A DNA stretch of 64,000 bases, taken from positions 115,614,213 through 115,678,212 of the forward strand of contig CM035170.1 of assembly GCA_020205615.1 (NCBI GenBank), given 5' to 3'. The position numbers and the translations under genes are program-made. The notes below the pieces were generated by a model. It was not told the origin of the DNA and did no database searches. It saw nothing but the letters and a program-made list of their open reading frames with translations. Positions 24,790 to 36,890 of the stretch are shown here, piece after piece. Within the stretch, counting starts at the first letter, position 1; each line of letters starts with the position of its first letter. This DNA is from Panax quinquefolius (Eukaryota; Streptophyta; Magnoliopsida; Apiales; Araliaceae).

Positions 24790-25180
24790 CAATACCATCT
24801 CGGCTCGGAGGATTTGTCATCTACAAAGTGATGCTTCGAAGCAAAGGGTTAGGATGTGTTCTCATGCAACATGGGAAAGTCATAGTTTATGCCTCACGAC
24901 AACTCAAAGAATATGAGAGGAATTATCCTACTCATGATCTAGAGTTAAGTACCGTTGTTGTCTTTCACATAAAATTTGGAGGCATTACTTGTATGGGGAG
25001 AAACCGGAGATCTTTACGGATCATAAAAGCCTCAAATATTTCTTCACTCAAAAGGAACTCAACATGGGACAACAACGTTGGCTTGAACTCATGAAAGATT
25101 ATGATCATACCATCCAATACCATCCTCGAAAAGCGAACGTGGTAGCCGATTTATTGAGTAGAAGATCATATACAAGCACG
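24790..25180 (+). pseudogene. A3 RNase H, frameshifted
   Basis: [20 protein letters not shown] and [16 protein letters not shown] at 24840-24945, then in another frame [20 protein letters not shown] and [18 protein letters not shown] (24990-25105), ending [15 protein letters not shown] (25120-25160). These are the RNase H motifs of Ty3/gypsy pol. One frameshift in the middle inactivates it. Confidence 0.85.
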
Positions 25181-25365
25181 AGTGCGTTATTGTCAACGAG
25201 AAAGGCCCATTTTGTGTGACTTGCAAAGGATGGAGATAGAGTTAAAGACTCAGGACGCATGTGATGATAGCGAGTATACTGAGTAGAACCGATTTTAATC
25301 GATAAAGTTAAAGTCGCCAAGCTCTGCACTGGAGTCGATGCGTATGAGGAAGAAGGTGCAAGAAG

Positions 25366-26270
25366 GTGCTACGCCGGAAGCAAGAATCGATGAAGAAGGA
25401 ATACTTGAGTCAACTCCGCACTTTGTGTTCTAACGACCACGATTTAAAGTATAATATCATGATGGAGGCGCACAACACACCATTTGCAATCCATCCTGGG
25501 AGTACCAAAATGTATCATGATATTCGTCATACATTTTGGTGGAGCAATATGAAAAGAGAGATAGCGTTGTTTATCTCAAGGTGTCTAACTTGTCAACGAG
25601 TTAAAGCGGAGCATCAAGTACCAAAAGGTCCATTGCAACCACTTGAAATTCCAGAATGGAAGTGGGAGCACATTACCATGGATTTCGTTACCGGTCTTCC
25701 TAAGGTTTCTCAAGGCATTGATGCGATTTGGGTCATTGTTGATAGATTGACCAAGTCTGCTCATTTTTTACCGATACGAGAAACTTATACACTTGAATGT
25801 CTTGCTCAGATGTACATAAACGAGATTGTAAGATTGCATGGTATGCCAGTATCCATAGTTTCTGATCGAGACCCAAGATTCACTTCACGATTTTGGGTTA
25901 GTTTGCAGAAAGCTATGGGCACAGATTTACGATTTAGCTTGGCATATCATCCTCAGACGGACGGACAGTCGGAGAGGACTATTCAAACTCTTGAAGATCT
26001 ATTAATACTCGTGTCCTTGATTTCAAGGAGTTGGGACAAGTTCTTACCATTGGTGGAGTTTTCCTACAACAATGCAGTTATCAAGCAAGTATTGGCATGG
26101 CTCCATTCAAGCGTTGTATGGAAGAAAGTGTCGTTCTCCAAGATCTTTGGGATGAGGTGGGTGAAGCAACGTCGTTGGGACCGGAGTTGGTAATGTATGA
26201 CTACGGAAAAGATTCAAACGATCCGACAACGTATAAAAACCTCACAAAATCGATAAAAGAGTTATGCTGA
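25366..26270 (+). pseudogene. A3 integrase (longest intact pol segment)
   Basis: An open stretch of 275 codons. The N-terminal HHCC zinc region runs from HPGSTKMYHDIRHTF to RCLTCQR (25480-25600). The catalytic core has Asp in TMDFVTG (25681), Asp in SDRDPRF (25864) and Glu in QSERTIQ (25972); the 35-residue spacing of the last two fits the D,D(35)E family. After VEFSYNN (about 26075) a frameshift moves the C-terminal part (YQASIGMAPF) to another frame. Integrase joins element DNA to the chromosome. The catalytic residues are all present, but the protein is truncated. Confidence 0.88.
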
Positions 26271-26279
26271 TCTTCATCG

Positions 26280-26720
26280 AAAGGACGTGGAATTCGATAT
26301 AGGAGATCATGTGTTGTTAAGAGTTGCTCCATGGAAAGGAGTTACAAGATTTGGAAAGAGAGGAAAACTTAATCCTCGATTCATCGGTCCATTTTAATCC
26401 TCGATCGAGTAGGAACTGCGTGCTATATAGACTCGCTTTACCGCCAAATATGTCTCGTGTTCATAACGTTTTTCACATATCCATGTTACGTAAATATGTG
26501 AAAGACCGAACCATATTATTGAGTTAGAACCCAGACGAAATAACGGAAGATTTGACGTATGAAGAGGTTCCTGCTCAAATTTTAGATAAGAAGGAACATA
26601 TTCTACGCTCCAAGGTTATACCTCAAGTCAAAGTTTTGTGGAGGAACCACGATGTTTAGGAAATGACTTGGGAGTTAGAATCGAAATGAAATCAAGGTAT
26701 CCTTACCTCTTCGACATACC
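26280..26720 (+). pseudogene. A3 integrase C-terminus with chromodomain-like end
   Basis: The segment around RLALPPNMSRVHNVFHISML (26425-26490) is the usual integrase C-terminal block. YEEVPAQILDKKEHILRSKV, then VKVLWRNHDV and EMTWELES (26555-26690), form the chromodomain-like end typical of Tekay/Del chromoviruses. A TAG stop at 26657-26659 interrupts it between HDV and EMT, beside the frameshifts upstream. Confidence 0.78.
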
Positions 26721-26756
26721 AGATATCGCACCCTAATTTCGAGGGCGAAATTTCAT

Positions 26757-26768
26757 AAGAAGGGAGGT
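26757..26768 (+). promoter_or_regulatory. A3 polypurine tract
   Basis: aagaagggaggt immediately before the 3' LTR start (tgtcagagaccc). Confidence 0.8.
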
Positions 26769-29520
26769 TGTCAGAGACCCGACTTTTATAAATAAAGATG
26801 AATTTTCTATAAATATTATTTTTGAATATTATGGAATAAATTTGATATAATGTTATAGTTATGGGTAATATTTATAAATTTTGCAAAGTAAGCAAATTGT
26901 TATAAAATATTAGTTCATTGGGGAATATTCTTTTTTGTCGGGGAATATTCGCACGACTACTCAATCATTAGTGGACCCCTGGCGGAAGTATTGTCGTAGT
27001 TAGAAAACGACAAAATTATCTTTCTATAAAAATAACGGGCGGAGGTGTTACCGTTAAAAGCATTGAACTACCCGGTGGTAAAAAAACAACAATATCTATG
27101 GTGGCATAGTAGTAGACACCAGATTGATTATCGATGCTTACGTGAGAAGTCACTTAGCTATACTCAATTATCACATAATGAATTCGCGATCATATCTCTT
27201 ATATTATTGATTCAATTATTGTCACAAGATCATCTCGTATAATATGTTATATTATTAATTGAGACAACAAGTTATAAATGATTAATAATTGTTGAAAGAT
27301 TAAAAATGTGTTGATAAAATGATCTGTGGTAATATTTATTCAATCCTTGATGTATATAAAGAGTTACATTATGAGACGTTTGTGGTAAGTTTGATTATTT
27401 TATGGGGGGCCCATATGTCATCATCTAAGAGTCTTTTCGTCAATAGTAATTACCTTTGTGAATAGTAATTACCTTTGTGAATAGTAATTACCTTCGTCAA
27501 TAGTATTTACCTTCGTCAATAGTAATTACCTTTGTGAATAGTAATTACCTTCGTCGATAGTATTTACCTTAATTCAATAGTAATTACCTTCGTCAATAGT
27601 AATTACCCCTTCATGAATAGTAGTTGTCCCTTCAATATTACCAAGAGTTAATCGCCTCTTGATTGTTCCAAAGGTTAATTACCCCTTCAAGCGAATAGTA
27701 GTTGTCTCTTCAATATTACCAAGAGTCATTTTGACCCTTCGTTAAGACCAAGAGCCACCCTCGCTTTTTCTATAAATAGAAAGCTCATTCCTTCATTATT
27801 TCTTACGAATTCATCAAACTCAGAGAGAGAAACTATACTAGAAAGAAGAAAAGTATTCTCGCTACTTCACTTTTCCAATATTCAGGTTCTTCTAAGGTAG
27901 GAATATTATTTGTTGTACCCGTAAAGGGTGTTATTCTTTCTTATTCATGAAGAGAACTGTTGTTATTCCATTTCTTATTATTCTCATTGGAATAACTTCG
28001 TATATACGCCATTCTACCCTATACTTGGTGACATTCTTCTATTATTCTTTGGAACATCTCATCGTGTGTTTTACAGGATTTGGGTTCCGTCTTTTTATTA
28101 TTATTCTGTTGAATATCACGTATCGTGTGTTTTACACGGACACTGGTTCCATTTTTATTATTCCGTCTTTATTATTCTCGGAATTAATATCCTCATCTTT
28201 ATCTATACGCAGGACTGGTTCCATCATTTATTATTCGCATTTATTATTACATTGGAACATCCCGTTAATTGTGAATTTCACACGACCGGTTCCGTTATTA
28301 TTATTATGTTGGAATAACTCGCTCATGCGATCTCATCGCATTTATGGTGATTTCTTTTGTTATTCCATTCTTTATTATACCCGGTTGGTTAAAACTTTGA
28401 CTTTTATACTCCATGAAATTAGTAGAATATCCTCGATATTTGCGTTTCATCCAAAGATCTTTTCATGGAAATATTGTTACGATCATTTTAAATTTTACTC
28501 AACAAAACAAAGATCATGTTGACAATTTGGGACGTTAATAATTCTCGGATAAAATAATTCTTGAACTTGTTTTATGAATTCTTATATCATTGTCATCATC
28601 CTCATGTTTGTTTATATTATGTTGAAAGTCATCGTGGTTCAGTAGTGCATAGATGGACTTGGTATGATTATGACGAGAGACTATTCGGTGTAATCATGGA
28701 CCGTAATGTTACAAATGATGTGATGAAAGTCATCGTGTATTCTGTAGTGCATAGATGGACTTGGTATGATTATAACCAGAGACTATTCGGTGTAATCATT
28801 AACCAGTAATGTTACAAATGATGTGATAAAAATCCTCAATTGGTAGTAGTGCATTGATGGATGATTGTTGGCATGATCATGACCATTAATGAATACACAA
28901 CTATTCTTGGCCCAGTAGTGCATGAATAATTATGGTCGTGATACTAAAGAATATCCTTGGGCGTAGTGCGGGGTGATTCGATGATGTGGAATATTTATTA
29001 AAGTGAGTCTCAAACTATAATAAATGATGAAAACCTTTTAAATCATAAAAGATAGTAGATTTTATTTTCTACTTGACTCTTTTAATGGATTGCTTGATCC
29101 GGCCGCAGCTTAAACTTGATGTCTATTGTATTTTATCGGTTTAACATTGTTCAAGGCTAATGATAATTTATTTTGCATTATCTTAGTTATAATATTTCTC
29201 ATCGAGCTAGTTGAGCTCACCCTTTCTTTCACCGTTTCTTCTGTGAAATGAGAATATATTTGGGACGAGTCGGGGAATGGAGTAATGGTCCAGAGGATAA
29301 GATTAGTAATCCTCACTATTCGTGAAATAAAGTGTGATAATAATTGTAATGAGGACTCCTTTTGAGTTTGTATAATATCTAGTAGACAATATTTGTATTC
29401 AAACTCACGCTTTATGTCGTATTGCATACACATACGCTTATATTAGTAAGTTGTATTTAAATTACATACCATGTATCCGACTACCCAAGATGGGTGATGT
29501 ATACCTAATTTTGGGGCGCC
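26769..29520 (+). repeat. A3 3' LTR (LTR-A)
   Basis: 2.75-kb partner of 19225-21942, with the U3 array (27440-27640), TATA box (27771-27779), 64-bp minisatellite (27950-28320) and gtagtgc repeats (28640-28980). It differs from the 5' LTR mostly by short indels. Ends ttggggcgcc at 29520. Confidence 0.88.
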
Positions 29521-31937
29521 GCGATTCATCAATTAATATTGTTGGAATACCCGGTGGTTAAAACACACTAATACGCGTTGTTGAACAAGAAGACACGATA
29601 TTGCACCAATTATTGATTCTTACGTAAGAAGGCACTACTCAATAATTGTTATTAAAGAATTACTATTCAAGATTTTATTTTATTGATTCAATAATTCACG
29701 CATTGATATTTTATATTCTTTGTTGTTTCAATAAATTGTCATTACATAGTATTTTCCATTATCGGAGCAATAATTCATATTATCCTGAATAATATTATTA
29801 GATAACATTATTGGCAATGTCTAGAAAGTTTACATTCAAGGAGAGGTTTGGTCACCTAATTGCGCTTCAAGAAGTGAGAGAGATCCTTATTCGAAAGCCC
29901 CTCTTTCTCGGGGAACGGCACGGTTGCAAGATCTTGTGATTTCGTAATATTATTTGTGAATAATTAATTATTGATTTATATGATGAGGAAAATATTGATT
30001 TTATGTGGATATAGATGGAGAAAATTTTTAAAATGACAATTGTTGAAAATTAATATTTTATCTTTTTCGATAAAATAATTCATTTAAATATATTATTTTA
30101 ATAATATATTAACTAAGTGATATTTTTATAATGAATGTGGGATATATGAGTATATATGAGGAGGAAAAGTATTTTTGTGGCATTAAATGTTTAACACATA
30201 TTTTGTGTGTTGGTGGACACAATTATTAATAGAAATTTGATTATATACTGTAAAATCGCCTGGTTTGTGGATTTCGGTCAATTTACATTTGGAATTTGGA
30301 AAACTTTCTTCTGCAAAGTTGTAGAGAATTGAATTTCCTATAAAAAAATGCGAGATTCGAATTTTCTGATAAAAGGGCTATTTATTATGAATTATTAAAG
30401 TTCCGAAGCTACGAAATAATTGATTTTTGGAAGTTTAAAATATTTAAAATAGGAAAAACATTTTTTTTGTTTTGTGGGCAGCCCTAGCATGTGCAAGATA
30501 AGCTGAAATTAGTTGTCAAAATGTACGTAGAGAATTTGTAATATATATAATATTATTATATTAAATTTTCTACTTTGGTGTTCTAAGCATTTTCCTATAA
30601 ATAGGGTGCTTAGGTTAGAATTGAAAATCACACGTAAATTGAAGTTTTCTCTCTATATTATCAAGCGTATTCTTGTGAGTATTTTGAGTATACTTTGAGT
30701 ATTGTTATCTGGTCTGCAAGTTCAAGTTATACTTATATCCAAGATTCCAGGTTAAAGACTGCCTTTTACGAGGTAAGGGATATTTTTTTTCAGTAATGAT
30801 ATTATTTCTTCAATATCATTATCTTTGAAATATTGATCTGAACTTTTTAATCAAATTTGGAACTTTTAGTGTCGGGGTTCTTATTCACGATACTCAAGAC
30901 TATTCACGATATCTGAGATTATTCACTTAATACTAAGACTATTCATCGAAAAATGAAATTTTTCTTTTCGTCAAAATATCTATTCGGATACTAGTTTTGA
31001 TTGTATCAATATTTTGATCATTCTTAAATTTTACACCACTATGATTATTTTTGAGGTATTTTTGGATATGGATAAAACAAAGTACTTAATCCTTAATCCT
31101 TAATCCTTGTCATTTTGTTTCTTTGGATTCGTTTTTTAAAAATATTTTTCATCATCCTCACCCTAAATGATAATATTCTTTGAATATCTTTGGCTTTGTA
31201 GTGCAAAGATGAATGATTTCTTGATGAATATCTTTGTGCTCAGTGCAAAGATGAATAGGTGTTGAGATGAACATGACCGATCGATTAATATCTTTGGCCA
31301 GAAGTAAAGAAGATGAGCAGTGTTTAGATGAACATGATTAATCGATGAATATCTTTGCCCTGTAGTGCAAAGATGAATATTTGATTCGAGATATATATTG
31401 ATTGATGTTACGGGGATAAAAGATGAGCGATGAACTTTTAAATTCATACATAGAAGATAGTAGTTTGCATTCTCTACTTAACTCTTCTAATGAATTATTA
31501 TTTCCGATTCATGTAAGATTGATTTAAAAGCGGTTGTCTATTGTATTCTATTAGATTTTTCCTCGTTGGAGACTAACGATAATTTGTTGTATATTATCTT
31601 AGTCATAATATTCTTTTCTTTTGGGCTAGTTGAGCTCACCCTTTTCCTTGTTGTTCCATTTTTTTTCTCGGGGAGGCGAGAATGTAGCAATACTAGTGAG
31701 GGTATGGAATGAAGGTTCTAGAGAGAGTTGTTTAGTAGTCCTCACCATTTTAATTAAATAATGTATCAATAATTATGATGGGGATTTATTTATGTGGATA
31801 TTGCCTCAGATGACAATATCTCGTATTTAAACTCATGATTTATATGTTGTAATAATAAAGTTGTAGTTATTTCTGTACCATGTATTTGGCGACTCAGAAT
31901 GGGTTGGATGGAATAGACCTATTTTGGGGGCGTCACA
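29521..31937 (+). mobile_element. B0: plus-strand LTR-B, second part
   Basis: Resumes LTR-B at attcatcaattaatattg and runs to the canonical end gggggcgtcaca at 31937. It holds a TATA box (cctataaatag, about 30595-30604), the actattcacga-type array (30870-30960), a triplicated ccttaat motif (31088-31108) and tttgcactac-type repeats in reverse (31190-31380). With 19054-19224 it makes one LTR interrupted by A3. No internal region follows, so it is a solo LTR or a 3' LTR. Confidence 0.82.
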
Positions 31938-33288
31938 TTTCGTATTTGATATCGTTGGCATTTGAGGATAAGATTTGGTGGAGTGTGCTATAAATGGATT
32001 GGAAGTATCAGGTACGGATTTCGTACTCTTTCAGCGACAGTCTTGTTAAATTTGATTTGTTCATTAATTTGTTTACTTATTTCGAATTGTGTTATGATTT
32101 CACATAATTGTTTCATGTGAAATAAATATATTAGTTTCATTTTGGAGTTGATACACATGACTCGTATTTGTACTCTTTGAATTAGGATATCATGTTTAGT
32201 ATTTATTTTTGATAATTGTAGAAGCGATACATGTTGCTTACCTTCTTTTTGAGACCTTGTGACTATAATTTGATTTGGTTCAACATATATATATAGAACC
32301 CTTTTGTTGGTATTTTGTCGCATGTGTTGTGACATGATATTTTTGTTAGAATATACCGTAGGGTATACCGAGCTATAACCACTGTGGGGCACCCATGTGC
32401 ATGTCGTCTTGGCACGCGAGAGAGATGACACTTTAAAATGGCGGTGTAATTAGTCCACGGCGTCTCCGCTTTGGGCTCGGGAGGAAGTGGGTCATTTGGT
32501 GTTTTGTTGTGGGAGGCGTATGGGTTAAACCTAGTTTTACATGCTCATGGATTGGTGATGTTGTGCCAAACACACCTATCCGATTTGCATACATTTGGAT
32601 TCGCGGTCGATGTCCGGATTTGCTGTGTGGCATCATTTGACTTACGTGTGGCATTATTTTGACTTGCTGTGTGGCATTGTTTTGACTTGCTTATGTGGCA
32701 AGGTATACTTGAGCTCATTCAGATAAAATAACTCCAAACCATTTGTTTCAAATTTTATTATTTTATTTGATTAGTTTTGTTGGTTTCGCTCGATTCAAGT
32801 CATTAAGTTAGTCACTTGATTCGTTATTTCTTTATTCTTTATTTGTTTCATTAATTACGTTGATTCAGATATATTCATTACGTTGATTCAGATATATTCC
32901 ATTCAGATCTTTGGATATTATACTTTCGTTCGTATTTGCACTTGAGGCTTTGTTCAATATTTTATTTCAGTTATTTTCGTATATCAGTTGTATATCTTTT
33001 GTATATCTCAGATCCAGATTGGGCAATCGCCCATCTTGTTTTTTCTTTTGGCGGAGTTCATAGGGGTGATTGTATTTAGTGTGATGAGAGTGTTGCCTTT
33101 GACCATCTAGGTGGATTCGAATTTTAAGTTTTGATTATTTTGACTCAGTTTGGAGAATTGTACTTATTACTTTATAATTGGATAACCACTATTAATATTT
33201 TGAGTTTGTTAGTGCTCTGTTTATTTATTTTGAGGTTGTTGTACTTTGTACGTGACCTCCCTTTCCTTTTCGAGAAGGGGGTGTTACA
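31938..33288 (+). mobile_element. Truncated LTR-like remnant of an unrecognised element
   Basis: No credible gene. The stretch ends in cgagaagggggtgttaca, a purine-rich run plus TGTTACA end as in plant LTRs, and contains 28-30 bp repeats of tgtggcatnnttttgacttgc (32615-32700). It is cut at its left edge by B0. I cannot assign it to a family. An LTR of another Ty3/gypsy family is the likeliest reading. Confidence 0.4.
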
Positions 33289-33309
33289 TCAATTAAGAGA
33301 TTAAACTTT

Positions 33310-33966
33310 TAATATTTTTTCACTTTGGGGATTGTCTTCTCAATGTTTTCAATTCAGGGATTAAACTTTAATTTTTTCTACTTTGGGATTTGTCTTCTCA
33401 ATTTTTTTATTAGGGGATTAAAATTTTAATTTTTTATGATTACGTCTAATTGATAGTGTCACGTCAGAAAATTGATAACATGACAGCGACACTCGTGTGA
33501 CTAAAAAAAATACTTATGTATAATATTGAGTCTTATTTTAACATTTATTCAATTAATTTTTTGTACCAAAAAAGGTAAATACAAGACCATTATTAATTTT
33601 AAAGTAAATTATTATTACTATTGTTTTTATTTTAATATAAGACCATTATTTAAATTTTAAAGTAAATTCAATGACAAATTTATCATTTTGGTAAATTATT
33701 AATTTTCAAATTTTATTTTTTTTGGTAAATTTAGTTTTTTAAAGTAAAATTAATAATGGTCTTATATTTATCCTTTTTGGTAAAAGAAATTAATTGAATA
33801 AATGTTAAAATGAGACTCAATATTACATAAAAGCATTTTTTAGTCACGTATCACATCTATTATGTCAACAAATTTTTGATGTGACATTATCAATTAGACG
33901 TAATAAAAAAATTAAAAATTTAATCCTCTAATGAAAAAAATTGAGAAGACAATCCCCAAAATAAAT
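33310..33966. mobile_element. Foldback / MITE-like element with ~220-bp inverted arms
   Basis: The left arm (33379-33610) and right arm (33745-33962) are inverted copies: gattgtcttctcaatttttt, ttacgtctaattgata, aacatttattcaattaatt and aagaccattattaatttta on the left all recur in reverse on the right. The outermost left end is tandemly duplicated (tttggggattgtcttctcaa at 33335, tttgggatttgtcttctcaa at 33382). No protein is encoded. The long arms suggest a non-autonomous DNA transposon (Mutator-like or foldback), but I did not find a clear target duplication. Confidence 0.65.
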
Positions 33967-35473
33967 AAAAAATCTAAATTAAGTTGACTATATTTACACG
34001 TTTTATGAATTCTCTTTACAATAGTTTTTCATAAAGAAAAAAAAATTCCATTCATTTACTTTTTTTATAAATCTCTGCAGTTAACAAATTCATAATTTCA
34101 AAAAATAAAATAAAGACAATAATTGTAGTAATTAGCATTTGCCGTAATATTAAGTACAAGTGTATATACCATAAAAATTGGAAATAGGGAGAGTACTGGT
34201 GAAGCTAATCAAGCTATACAGTAGTAGTGTATAAAAGAACTAGCTATCCTTCATTCATGAGTATTTATTGCATTCCAGACATGGAAAACGACACAAGCCA
34301 GACGGGCCGGTAAGCACTGCCAAAGAAGAGATCGAACTTGATCTTGATAATACTATTTTTATTCAAAAAAATAAAAGAATTTAATTTACAAAATTAAATT
34401 TATAATTTTTTGAAGTTATATCTTTATTCTATATATTCACTTATAAATATAATAATTTTTAAATTTAATAGTGGTGATTTATTAATGAATTCTGATGTTA
34501 ATCTTGGAGACATTGTCTCATTTATTATAATTAAAAATAAATTCTTTTGTAGAATAATTTTTTTAAAATAAATGACTGTTTTGTGAATAGAAGAGTATTT
34601 TAGTTATTTATTTTCTCCAATATAGCTCTCATAACTAGAACATGCACGTACAGACGTATTTGTCACCGATGTAGTTTAAGGGGATGGGTTTTGCTAAATT
34701 TTTAGGAGAATTTAGGCCAATATTCTCATAATTAAATTTTATTTTATATATAGGAGTATTAGACCAACCGTGTAATAAATTTGAATTTGCTTCTAGCCTA
34801 GCAATAATTCTTTAGATATTTTAATTGGTTTAGACATTAATTAATGAACTTTTTTTCTTCTCAAATTTGTCTTTTTTAGGAATTCATAAAATAACTAAAG
34901 TTGCGTTTGGATTGGAGAAATAAAATAAGAGAGGATTAAAATTAAATGAATTAATTTAGGATATAAGAATGAAATGAGAATACATGAATGAAATGGATAT
35001 GTCACTAGAACTTAATCATAGATTCTTAAACGGACTCAAACCTTCCATATAGGTAGTGTGCTTTAAAATTTTTGATTGACCGTTTAAATAAACAATCCTA
35101 GCTGAAGCTGCCATGTATGAGTCGTTAATTAGTTGGGTCGGGTTTGCTTAAAACTTAATTAATAAATTTAGGTAATAATAGGTTATATATATATATATAT
35201 ACACACACTTTAATTTTTAATTCCAAGTAACTTGATTTTACTTATTTCTAAACAAGTCAAATTTGAATTAATGTTCAGACTCTGTTTAAACTCATCTTAA
35301 TTAATTAACTTTTAGTTAAGGTACGCTTGACAAGTTAAAGCGATCGAGCCGAGTCTTATGTGCAAATGGAATTGTCCACACTAGTAGCACCACTACTCAT
35401 GATTAATTGTTGTGTCATGTATTATATTATGCATATATGTATGACTAATGCCATAAAGGACATGTATATATGC

Positions 35474-35515
<42 letters not shown>

Positions 35516-35641
35516 GTATTGTGTATATATAATTAAAGATGAAAAAATTCGCCCCCTCTTTTCCGCTGGGATGGTTGCAGAGAGTAGGGAAGGGGCCTGG
35601 GGAGTAGTGGCCACACTTTCATAGTATTTATTAAATTAATA
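33967..35641. other. AT-rich intergenic DNA, no gene seen
   Basis: No convincing open frame, transposon terminus or RNA gene. It contains short AT microsatellites (35180-35205) and the longer TA run at 35477-35513. It is part of the low-copy flank upstream of the YABBY gene. Confidence 0.5.
35477..35513. repeat. (TA)n microsatellite
   Basis: An uninterrupted TA run of about 37 bases. Frames over it give meaningless Tyr-Ile repeats. Confidence 0.9.
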
Positions 35642-36019
35642 CTCCCTCCGTCCCAAATTATCTGCTGTTTTAACAGAAAAATTTTGTCCCACAATATCTG
35701 TTTTTTCAAGATTTTAATGCATTTTTTCTCTTTGTTTTCCAAGTTTGCCCCTTTACCTTAATTGTTGATAGTCATTACTCATTTAAGTCTCTCCTCTTTT
35801 TTAAACATCATTTTCATATTCCCACCAATAAAAATGTGATTGCCAAAGTTATGCTTCTTAAAAGACCTTGGCACACTCTTCCATGGACAATCTCCTTTTA
35901 CTAAAGCCTTAATTGCAGAAAATAAAAAATTAGCACATAAAGGTATTTTAGTATTTTTATCACACATATTGGTATGTGTGTAGAACTCTAGAACAACAGA
36001 TAATTTAGAACGGAGGGAG
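35642..36019. mobile_element. Mariner-like (Stowaway-type) MITE, 378 bp
   Basis: Begins ctccctccgtcccaaattat and ends in the inverse form ataatttagaacggagggag. The terminal inverted repeats are about 23 bp with two mismatches, and the element is flanked by TA on both sides (35640-35641, 36020-36021). CTCCCTCCG termini with a TA target site are typical of plant Tc1/mariner MITEs. No coding capacity. It lies about 420 bp upstream of the YABBY TATA box. Confidence 0.88.
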
Positions 36020-36440
36020 TAACAAATTAAGCTACCTATATCTATCTAGCTTTCCCCAGTAAATTTAATAGGAACCCTAACCCTTTGGCTGGCTATTATC
36101 TGACATTCAAAAACCACTACTTTAATTTCCGGTTTTCTATGCAACATACATGTACTATATATATCTTTACCTTTCCCGGTCCAACGGTTCCTGCCTGCCG
36201 TGGGCAATACTACTACTGAACCACCCATCACTTGTTTTTCTTTTTTAAATAAAATTTAGTTTTCATTTTTTATTTATTTTTATATATCGGCTTCGATCGA
36301 TCCCTAGCTAGCTAGCTAGCTAGCTAGCTGCTCAGCCCTGATAACCACTTTGGATCCTATCCCTCCTTTACTTTATTTTTCCTAATTTCTCATTCTCATT
36401 CTCATTTTCTCTCTCCAAATGTACTTGGGTTTTTTCTGTC
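36020..36440 (+). promoter_or_regulatory. Upstream region of the YAB5-like gene
   Basis: No gene. It includes an agct tandem run (36305-36330) and CT-rich stretches (36360-36418), common in plant proximal promoters. Specific factor sites cannot be named from sequence alone. Confidence 0.4.
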
Positions 36441-36448
36441 TATATATA
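36441..36448 (+). promoter_or_regulatory. TATA box of the YAB5-like gene
   Basis: tatatata about 230 bp before the start codon. Transcription would begin near 36470-36485, giving a leader of about 190-200 bases. This is inferred from position only. Confidence 0.45.
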
Positions 36449-36543
36449 ACCGTCCTCCAGGCTCCAGGTTTTAGTACTACTGTTACATACACATAGCCCA
36501 TCTTCAAAGCAAGCAAGGGAGGAGAGAGAATATATACGAGAGT

Positions 36544-36582
36544 ATGTCTGGATCATTAATATATAATACATATATTTCTTAA
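36544..36582 (+). other. Short upstream ORF in the YAB5-like leader
   Basis: A 12-codon frame (MSGSLIYNTYIS and a stop) lies between the proposed transcription start and the gene's own ATG, ending 91 bases before it. If transcribed as proposed, it could lower initiation at the main start. It depends on the inferred promoter. Confidence 0.35.
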
Positions 36583-36673
36583 TTTTTCAAATTAATTAAT
36601 TGATCTTCTTCTAAGTCTGGCCTGCCTGCGGTAGCTAGCGCGCTTAATTCAAGTACTGAATATTTGATCCTCC

Positions 36674-36846
36674 ATGTCGAGCTGCATCGATGTTGGTGGT
36701 GCAATCCCTGAGCAACTTTGCTACATCCCTTGCAACTTTTGCAATATTGTTCTCGCGGTATCAATTCATTCATTCATATTCTATCTATCTATCTATATAC
36801 CCCTTTCTCATCTATCTATCAATTTAACTCTCTCTATATATTGTTC

Positions 36847-36890
<44 letters not shown>

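Larger units (their letters stand above)
19225..29520 (+). mobile_element. A3: complete Tekay-type LTR retrotransposon (LTR-A)
   Basis: A 10.3-kb plus-strand Ty3/gypsy chromovirus. LTRs are at 19225-21942 and 26769-29520, with a primer-binding site, then gag, protease, RT, RNase H, integrase, chromodomain and a polypurine tract. It interrupts B0: the bases before (gtagttgttac) and after (attcatcaattaatattg) together rebuild the LTR-B sequence seen at 60763-60790. The flanking pentamers are not a clean duplication (gttac and gcgat). Gag-pol is broken by many small indels, so the element is not autonomous now. Confidence 0.88.

Noticed and set aside
27947..28522. Long open frame (191 codons) and similar ones at 589-981 and 13656-14078
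   Set aside because: They run over the 64-bp LTR minisatellite in several frames at once, with repetitive Tyr/Phe-rich translations, and have no homologous domain. This is a by-product of the repeats.
32433..32662. Overlapping open frames on both strands in the GC-richer part of the unknown LTR remnant
   Set aside because: Short, no domain, no start context or splice structure, and inside repeat-bearing LTR-like sequence.
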